Positions 28,912 through 33,861 of a stretch of 33,861 bases of DNA are shown here, one piece after another. The notes beneath the pieces were generated by a model. It did not search any database. It was not told the DNA's origin and worked only from the letters and a program-made list of their open reading frames with translations. The DNA is from Spirochaetes bacterium ADurb.BinA120 (lineage in GTDB: Bacteria; Spirochaetota; UBA4802; UBA5368). How positions within the stretch are numbered: position 1 is the stretch's first letter; each line of letters opens with the position of its first letter. Position numbers and translations under genes: made by a program. The stretch is from NCBI GenBank assembly GCA_002069125.1, contig MVZN01000029.1:1-33861 (forward strand), given 5' to 3'.

Positions 28912-31437
28912 ATGGAATTCAGCCCCGTCTATATCATCCCGCCGGCCCTAAGCCTCGTAACGGGGCTCACACTTGCCGGAATCTCGGTCTTCAAGGGCGC
29001 CTTTAAAACCGAAAACGTGCTGTTCTCGCTGGTGTGCGTCTGGCTGGTCCTGTTGTCCCCGGTCTATATATCCCATCACCTAATCTCCGATACCTCGGTC
29101 ATACTTATAATCGAACGCTCATTCCATGTCTTTTACGTGTTCATAGTACCCATCACCATCATGTTTTTTCACCGGGTTCTGGGCATCGTCCGCCCGCGGG
29201 TCGAGAAGGCGGCCTTCGTCGCAAGCGCGCTCGTCGCCGCCTTTGTGCCCACTCGGCTGTATATGGACGGCCTCTACTCGTTTCACTGGGGATATATCGC
29301 GAAGGGCGGCCCGATGCTGTCCGTTTTCGGCGCGCTTGGGCTGGGCGCAACCGTCTACGGGGGCTTTATCTGCGTGCGCCGGATATCGCGGGAGGAAAAC
29401 CCCATAATCAGGACAAAGATACGCTACATTCTCTTCTCCATCACCATAGTGGGCATCCTTACGCTTCTCAATATCCCGGCGATAAACGGCGTTGACCTCT
29501 ATCCGGCGGGGAATTTCATGTTCGTTCCGCTGGCCATAATGGGCTTCGGCGTGCTCCGTTACCGCCTGCTCGACGTAAAGAGCATCGTCCATCTGACCGT
29601 GCTGTGGGCGGCGCTCTCCTCCGCCATTGTGGTTCCGAACATCATCCTCTTCAACGCGATCAGGGACAAGCTCGCCGGAATGGAGGACCGATGGGTCTTC
29701 GCCGTTCTGGCCGCGTGGGTCCCGGCGAACTATTTCTACTTCCGCCTCATCCAGCCGGTTATTAACCGGGCTTTCAACCGGCAGCGCCTGGACCTTCGCA
29801 AGCTCGGGGTCCAGTTCGTCGGCGAGATAGCCTATCTTAAAAATATCGACCAGCTCATCGGCGAATTTGAAGAGGTGCTTTCCCAGGGACTTGGCATAAA
29901 ATACGTAGACGTGTATCTTAAAGGCGGCGAGGCGGGCGTATACGGCAATATCCGAGGAGAAACCGTATTGATAGACGCGGACGTAGAGGAATGGTTTATC
30001 GGAGCGAACCATCTGGCGGAACGCAACATGGTGGCCGGAAACCCCTATTACGATGCGATACGCGAACGGTTCCTGGCGCTATACGAACGCTTCGACTGCG
30101 TGTATATCGTGCCCCTGGTCGAGGCCGGCGCGGGAACGGTCGGGCTCGTACTCATGGGGGAGAAGGCCAATCTGCGGCAGCTATCGGCCCATGAGGTCGC
30201 CTTCATCAACAACATCCGTTCCGCGGCCACCATCGCCGTGGTCAATTCGCTCATGTTCAAGAACCTGAACGATATGAAGGAAAATCTGCAAAGGATCGTC
30301 GAGGATCGGACGAAGGAGCTTAGCACCAAGAACAGCCAGATGACCTTCGAGCTTCGCGTGGCGAAGAACGTGCAGAAGCTCATACTGAGCCCGGCGCTGC
30401 CGTCGGGCGAACATCTTCGGGTTGCGGCGCGCGTCAACCCGCTCATGGAGGTAAGCGGCGATTTCTACGACGCGGTGGAGCTCTCCCCGCGTAAAACGGC
30501 GCTCATGGTCATCGATGTCTCCGGCCACGGTGTGCCCTCGGCCCTTCTTACGGCCATGATTAAGGCCGAGATAGGCGCCCTGCTCAAACGACGGGACGTT
30601 AGCGCCGGCGAGGTGGCCAACGCCATCAATAGGACGCTTTCGCCGACGCTTCTCGAGACCGATATGTATTTTACGATGTTCCTGGGGATTATAGACACCG
30701 CCATCATGAGCATGGAATACACCAACTGCGGCCATACCATGCCAATCGTGATAGCGCCGGACGGTGAGGTCCGCATGCTCCCCGGATCGGGCTTTATGGT
30801 GGGGGCGTCCGAGGATACGCGCTACGAGAGCCATACGGTTTCGATCGAGGAATCGGAGCGCCTTGTGCTCTACACCGACGGGATTACGGAGGCGCGTAAT
30901 GACGACGGCGAGTTCTTCGGTGAAAAGCGGCTTATCGGGGTACTGCGTGAAACCATGTCCCTCGCTCCGAGCGAACAGCTCGATGCCGTAATAAAGGCCG
31001 TTGCTTCGTTCCAGGGAAACGCATCCGGCCGCTCGCGCGACGACGTGACCCTGCTTATAGCCTCCATGGGTCGGCCGATGAAGACGGAGACGGGCATTCG
31101 CGACGCCGTGGACCTCTTCAACCGCCGAAAGTACGAGCGCGCGGCGGAGGCGGCCCGCCCGCTTGTTCCCTCCTCGCTTGTCGCCAGCCAGGCCATGGCG
31201 GCCGGCCGCATCTTCGCGAAGGTCGGCGAGAACGAGCGCGCCCTCTCGTTTATCGACCGCGCGCTTGAGCTCGAGCCGGACAACTCCGCCTACCGGTACC
31301 GCCGGGCGGTCCTGCTCCTTTCGTGCGGCCGGGGCGTCGACGCGGCCCTCGAGATGAGGCGGGTCCGCGAGATCGATCCCGCCTTCGGCGACCCGGAATC
31401 GGTCCAGGAGCGCATTGGCATTCCCGATCCAAACTGA
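28912..31437 (+). CDS. membrane PP2C-type (SpoIIE) phosphatase with GAF and TPR domains
   Basis: This 841-residue sensor-effector has seven or eight membrane segments in residues 1 to about 260. This is the 7TM arrangement often found in front of histidine kinases. A GAF-like domain (about 290-460), a coiled coil (about 455-495), a SpoIIE/RsbU-type phosphatase (about 500-715) and a TPR tail (about 720-830) follow. Phosphatase acidic residues are intact: D517 in VSGDFYD, D535 in VIDVSGHGVPSALLTAM, and D710-D711 in SRDDVTLL. Such proteins dephosphorylate anti-sigma-factor antagonists in partner-switching. AGGAG lies 6 nt before ATG 28912; GTG 28891 is rejected. No partner STAS or anti-sigma gene is nearby. 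Confidence 0.9.
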   Translation: MEFSPVYIIPPALSLVTGLTLAGISVFKGAFKTENVLFSLVCVWLVLLSPVYISHHLISDTSVILIIERSFHVFYVFIVPITIMFFHRVLGIVRPRVEKAAFVASALVAAFVPTRLYMDGLYSFHWGYIAKGGPMLSVFGALGLGATVYGGFICVRRISREENPIIRTKIRYILFSITIVGILTLLNIPAINGVDLYPAGNFMFVPLAIMGFGVLRYRLLDVKSIVHLTVLWAALSSAIVVPNIILFNAIRDKLAGMEDRWVFAVLAAWVPANYFYFRLIQPVINRAFNRQRLDLRKLGVQFVGEIAYLKNIDQLIGEFEEVLSQGLGIKYVDVYLKGGEAGVYGNIRGETVLIDADVEEWFIGANHLAERNMVAGNPYYDAIRERFLALYERFDCVYIVPLVEAGAGTVGLVLMGEKANLRQLSAHEVAFINNIRSAATIAVVNSLMFKNLNDMKENLQRIVEDRTKELSTKNSQMTFELRVAKNVQKLILSPALPSGEHLRVAARVNPLMEVSGDFYDAVELSPRKTALMVIDVSGHGVPSALLTAMIKAEIGALLKRRDVSAGEVANAINRTLSPTLLETDMYFTMFLGIIDTAIMSMEYTNCGHTMPIVIAPDGEVRMLPGSGFMVGASEDTRYESHTVSIEESERLVLYTDGITEARNDDGEFFGEKRLIGVLRETMSLAPSEQLDAVIKAVASFQGNASGRSRDDVTLLIASMGRPMKTETGIRDAVDLFNRRKYERAAEAARPLVPSSLVASQAMAAGRIFAKVGENERALSFIDRALELEPDNSAYRYRRAVLLLSCGRGVDAALEMRRVREIDPAFGDPESVQERIGIPDPN

Positions 31438-31495
31438 GGCTTGAGGGCCCCTTTACGTTTCCAAAACATTTGAGTTGTTGCGTATCCGACAAAAA

Positions 31496-31530
31496 TGTCA
31501 CGAGAAGGCCGCAGGCCGACGTGGCGATCT
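31496..31530. repeat. palindromic dispersed repeat, copy 1
   Basis: TGTCACGAG, a GC-rich internal dyad (AAGGCC/GGCC), then CGTGGCGATCT. The ends match the TGTCAttGCGAG...CGTGGCaATCT pattern that I recall from small palindromic repeats scattered in several bacterial phyla. An oppositely oriented copy lies 43 bp away. Confidence 0.55.
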
Positions 31531-31572
31531 GAAGAGGCAACAAGTTACAGGCAAAAAACCAGATACCGTATG

Positions 31573-31611
31573 AGATTGCCACGCCCCGATAAGGCCGGGG
31601 CTCGCATGACA
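31573..31611. repeat. palindromic dispersed repeat, copy 2 (inverted)
   Basis: AGATTGCCACG, a hairpin GCCCCG/CGGGGC, then CTCGCATGACA. This is the same unit as at 31496-31530 but reversed, so the pair forms a 116-bp inverted structure between the phosphatase gene and padR. No open reading frame is in it. Confidence 0.6.
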
Positions 31612-31671
31612 CTCAGTAAAGCAACAAGTATATTAAAAAAAGCTTGACCGAGGCGGTACTCATACTCCATT

Positions 31672-31700
31672 GTGATATATATCAAATCGATATATATCAC
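31672..31700. promoter_or_regulatory. operator in front of padR
   Basis: The perfect 12-bp inverted repeat GTGATATATATC, spacer AAATC, GATATATATCAC, ends 8 bp before the padR ATG. Position and AT-rich alternation suit autoregulation by the PadR protein. A TTGACC at 31644-31649 could be the -35; no convincing -10 is at the standard distance. Confidence 0.7.
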
Positions 31701-31708
31701 GGAGCTAT

Positions 31709-32326
31709 ATGCAGGAAAACATACTTCTGGGATTTCTGATGCTCGGTCCCATGACAGGCTACGAGGTCAAAAAGGCAATGGGGGGGAGTACGAGGTTTTT
31801 CTTCAACACCAGCCTGGGGAGCATCTATCCGGCGTTTAGAAGGCTTGAGGAGAGCGGGATGGTCAGGCTGGATCAGCGCCTGGAGAAGGGAAGGTCTAAA
31901 AAGATTTACAGTATCACTCCCCGGGGCCGAAGGAAGTTTTTGGCCTGGCTCGAAAAATCGCCTAAACTCGCCAACGTGCGCGAGGAGTCCCTTTTAAAGA
32001 TGTTTTTCTACGAACATGCCGATGGGCCCACCCGCATAAGGCACACCAGGGACTACATTGCCGCTATAGAGGGGAGGCTTTCCGAGCTCCTTTCGCTACA
32101 GGACATACTGAAGGGGGTGCTTGATGAAGACTTCAGAATGAGTACGCTCGATTTTGGCATCGAGTTTTATCGTTTCCAGCTTAATTGGTACACTAAGTTT
32201 TTAGAAAATCTCGAAAAGGGCGGGGCGCACTCCGGCAAGCCTGAGCTCTCGCCACGCGGACCAAGACAAAGAGGCGCTCGAAAGAAATCTACGGAGGTGA
32301 AGACCAATGAAAATATCGGTTATTAG
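31709..32326 (+). CDS. PadR-family transcriptional regulator
   Basis: This winged-helix regulator has 205 residues. Residues 1-85 match PadR: ILLGFLMLGPMTGYEVKKAM, then FNTSLGSIYPAFRRLEESGMV and the wing with KKIYSITPRGRRKFLAWL. Residues about 95-175 form the long-helical C-terminal dimerisation part typical of the larger PadR subgroup. The tail (about 180-205) is basic and may be disordered. GGAG lies 4 nt before the ATG. A perfect inverted repeat lies just upstream, and the 3' end overlaps the flavoprotein gene by 20 bp, so the pair is probably an autoregulated operon in which the flavoprotein is the target. The inducer is unknown. Confidence 0.92.
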   Translation: MQENILLGFLMLGPMTGYEVKKAMGGSTRFFFNTSLGSIYPAFRRLEESGMVRLDQRLEKGRSKKIYSITPRGRRKFLAWLEKSPKLANVREESLLKMFFYEHADGPTRIRHTRDYIAAIEGRLSELLSLQDILKGVLDEDFRMSTLDFGIEFYRFQLNWYTKFLENLEKGGAHSGKPELSPRGPRQRGARKKSTEVKTNENIGY

Positions 32327-33683
32327 CGGAAGTCCAAAGGGCGATTTAAGCGTGACGCTGCAGTACGTAAAATACATCCAGAAAAAATTCCCTTTGCACG
32401 AATTCAGCGTCCACCATGTCGGGCGTTTTGTAAACCGTATCGAAAAGGACCGCGCATATTTCGATTCGATAATCGACGATGTCCGCGCTTCGGATGCCGT
32501 TCTGTGGGCCGTACCGCTCTACGTTTTTCTGGTCCCCTCGCAGTGCAAGCGTTTCATCGAGCTGGTGTGGGAACGCGGCGCGAAGGAGGCATTCGAAGGC
32601 AAATATGCAGCTGTAATTACGACCTCTATTCACTTCTTCGACCACACGGCTCATAACTATCTGCGCGCAATTTCCGAGGACCTGGGGATGAAGTTCGCCG
32701 GTGCCTTTTCGCCAGACATGTTCGATATAATGAAGGAGGACGAGCGCGCCCGCCTGCTCCTGTTCGCGGAGGAGATGCTTGAAATTATAGAGAAGCGCCG
32801 GCCGGTAACGCGCGAGTTCGCCCCGCTAATTGCCGGCGGCTTCGACTACGAACCATCCCCGGCGCAGGCCTCGGTGGACCCGGCCGGAAAAAAAGTGCTG
32901 GTGCTCGCGGACGGGGCGAAGCAGGGCAATCTGGGGGCGATGATACGGCGCTTTGCCGGTTCATTTGCGGCCGGCGTGGAGGTGGCTGATATCGCGGAGC
33001 TCGACATGCGCGGGGGATGCCTGGGATGCATTAAATGCGGTTTCGACAACATCTGCGCGTATGAGGGCTCGGACGGGTACATCGATTTTTATAAAGAAAA
33101 AGTCAAAAAGGCGGACATGGTGGTTTTCTGCGGAGAGATCCGAGACCGCTATCTCTCGGCGCGCTGGAAGCGGTTTTTCGACAGGGGATTTTTCAATACG
33201 CACATGCCCATGCTTTCCGGAAAGCAGATGGCATTCATAATCTCCGGGCCGCTCCGTCAGATTCCCAATCTACGGGAGATACTCACGGCATTTGCCGAAT
33301 GGCAGAATGCCAACATAGTCGACTTCGTTACCGACGAGGACGCCGATTCGCGGGCGATCGACGCGCAGCTTTCCGCGCTTGCGGAGAGGCTGGTCGGCGC
33401 AGCGAGGCGCGGCTATGTAAGGCCGGCGGGCTTTTTAGGCGTGGGAGGGAGGAAGATCTTTCGCGACGATATATGGGGCCGTTTGCGCTTCGTCTTTCAG
33501 GCCGATCACAGATACTACGAGGCTAACGGCCTGTACGACTTTCCGCAATACGACGAAAAGGCCATCGCCATGAACAAAACCATGATGGATCTCACCTCGA
33601 ACCCCGAAATGAAGGAGAAGATCCGAAAAACCATGCGCGAGAACATGGTCGCCCCCCTCAGGCATATAGTCGAAACGCACTGA
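32307..33683 (+). CDS. tandem flavodoxin-fold iron-sulfur flavoprotein (NADPH-dependent FMN reductase family)
   Basis: This is a 458-residue protein with two flavodoxin-like halves. Half one (1 to about 180) begins MKISVISGSPKGDLSVT, the FMN phosphate loop type, with WAVPLYVFLVPSQCKRFIE as the ring-contact segment. Half two (about 197-385) begins KKVLVLADGAKQGNLGAMI and carries C238-x2-C241-x2-C244-x5-C250, the compact motif of iron-sulfur flavoproteins (CX2CX2CX4-7C), which bind a 4Fe-4S cluster. Half one lacks this motif. Such proteins move electrons between ferredoxin, NAD(P)H and small substrates. GGAGGTGA lies 6 nt before the ATG, within the padR gene. The substrate cannot be inferred; detoxification of quinones or nitro compounds is possible. 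Confidence 0.82.
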   Translation: MKISVISGSPKGDLSVTLQYVKYIQKKFPLHEFSVHHVGRFVNRIEKDRAYFDSIIDDVRASDAVLWAVPLYVFLVPSQCKRFIELVWERGAKEAFEGKYAAVITTSIHFFDHTAHNYLRAISEDLGMKFAGAFSPDMFDIMKEDERARLLLFAEEMLEIIEKRRPVTREFAPLIAGGFDYEPSPAQASVDPAGKKVLVLADGAKQGNLGAMIRRFAGSFAAGVEVADIAELDMRGGCLGCIKCGFDNICAYEGSDGYIDFYKEKVKKADMVVFCGEIRDRYLSARWKRFFDRGFFNTHMPMLSGKQMAFIISGPLRQIPNLREILTAFAEWQNANIVDFVTDEDADSRAIDAQLSALAERLVGAARRGYVRPAGFLGVGGRKIFRDDIWGRLRFVFQADHRYYEANGLYDFPQYDEKAIAMNKTMMDLTSNPEMKEKIRKTMRENMVAPLRHIVETH

Positions 33684-33713
33684 TGCCGGCGTGTCCGGTT
33701 CCAGTTTTCCGGG

Positions 33714-33861
33714 TCAAATGGCGAGGTTGTCGGCCACGAGCTCCGATAGAGACCTCACCTCCACATCGAGGCCGTACCCATCCTTGATGGTGTTTAACTG
33801 GAGTATGCAGTTCTCGCAGGCCGACACGACTATTTTCGCGCCGGTAGCGTCGATCTGGTCC
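33714..33861 (-). CDS. 3' end of a CCG-domain (heterodisulfide-reductase-like) protein, partial
   Basis: The minus strand carries the last 48 codons of a gene whose 5' part lies beyond the window; the stop is TGA at 33716-33714. The visible sequence KIVVSACENCILQLNTIK, then VEVRSLSELVADNLAI, matches the C-terminal part of the CCG (cysteine-rich) domain in HdrB/GlpC/DsrK-type iron-sulfur electron-transfer proteins, with the ACENC cysteine pair. It converges on the flavoprotein gene with a 30-bp gap. The subfamily cannot be decided from this piece. Confidence 0.75.
   Translation of the reverse strand, partial: DQIDATGAKIVVSACENCILQLNTIKDGYGLDVEVRSLSELVADNLAI

Noticed and set aside
29119-30012. 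297-codon minus-strand frame opposite the SpoIIE phosphatase gene
   Set aside because: It is antisense to the membrane and GAF region, rich in His, Arg and Asp, and has no family motif.
1-33861. CRISPR arrays, tRNA or rRNA genes
   Set aside because: No regularly spaced repeat array, cloverleaf or ribosomal RNA segment was seen on either strand by eye. A dedicated scan with tRNAscan-SE or a CRISPR finder was not possible.

Overview
The window looks like chromosomal DNA from a GC-rich member of the Spirochaetota, probably an uncultured or little-studied lineage. The best evidence is the flagellar hook protein FlgE. It carries Lys166 and a Cys179-Asn180 pair at almost exactly the positions that form the lysinoalanine hook crosslink in Treponema denticola. 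The fliK-flgD-flgE order and the richness in exported, signalling and SpoIIE-type proteins agree with this. The exact genus cannot be read from the sequence.

Layout. 1-248: short heptamer repeats and hairpins. 261-2075 (+): murB and a DnaQ-type exonuclease with a WYL-like tail. 2084-2377 (-): an ArsR-type regulator. 2798-5531 (+): a PanP-like PLP decarboxylase and an overlapping exported protein. 5711-15581 (-): a cell-envelope cluster, in transcription order VanW-like protein, exported AMMECR1-like protein, 1790-residue alpha-2-macroglobulin lipoprotein, a SpoIID/SxxK-transpeptidase-like fusion, and a helical exported protein. A complete miniature transcription unit (promoter, 38-bp palindrome, 35-codon membrane peptide, terminator) lies on the opposite strand inside this cluster. 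15976-18048 (+): DnaC/DnaI-like loader, folK, panB. 18105-23457 (-): a glycosyltransferase, then a tight run of GAF/HD-GYP protein, UshA-like metallophosphoesterase, membrane rhodanese-like protein and MauE/DoxX protein. 23458-24423: an AT-rich gene-poor stretch with a promoter, an orphan TetR-type operator, a minus-strand terminator and repeat debris. 24424-25097 (+): a Phd/PIN toxin-antitoxin pair. 25288-28752 (+): fliK, flgD, flgE. 28912-31437 (+): a membrane SpoIIE phosphatase. 31438-31700: two palindromic repeats and a PadR operator. 31709-33683 (+): padR and a two-domain iron-sulfur flavoprotein. 33714-end (-): the 3' end of a CCG-domain protein.

How the genes work together. The 5.7-15.6 kb cluster reads as a periplasmic defence and wall-maintenance system. 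A thioester-bearing macroglobulin would trap proteases that breach the outer membrane, and the SpoIID/transpeptidase-like protein would act on peptidoglycan. This parallels the yfa/mag macroglobulin operons of Gammaproteobacteria, but with a different domain order and different extra genes. The PanP-like decarboxylase and PanB together could supply both halves of pantothenate. The HD-GYP to MauE run pairs a c-di-GMP-type signalling protein with a likely periplasmic redox or sulfur unit in which both enzyme-like members have lost canonical active-site residues.
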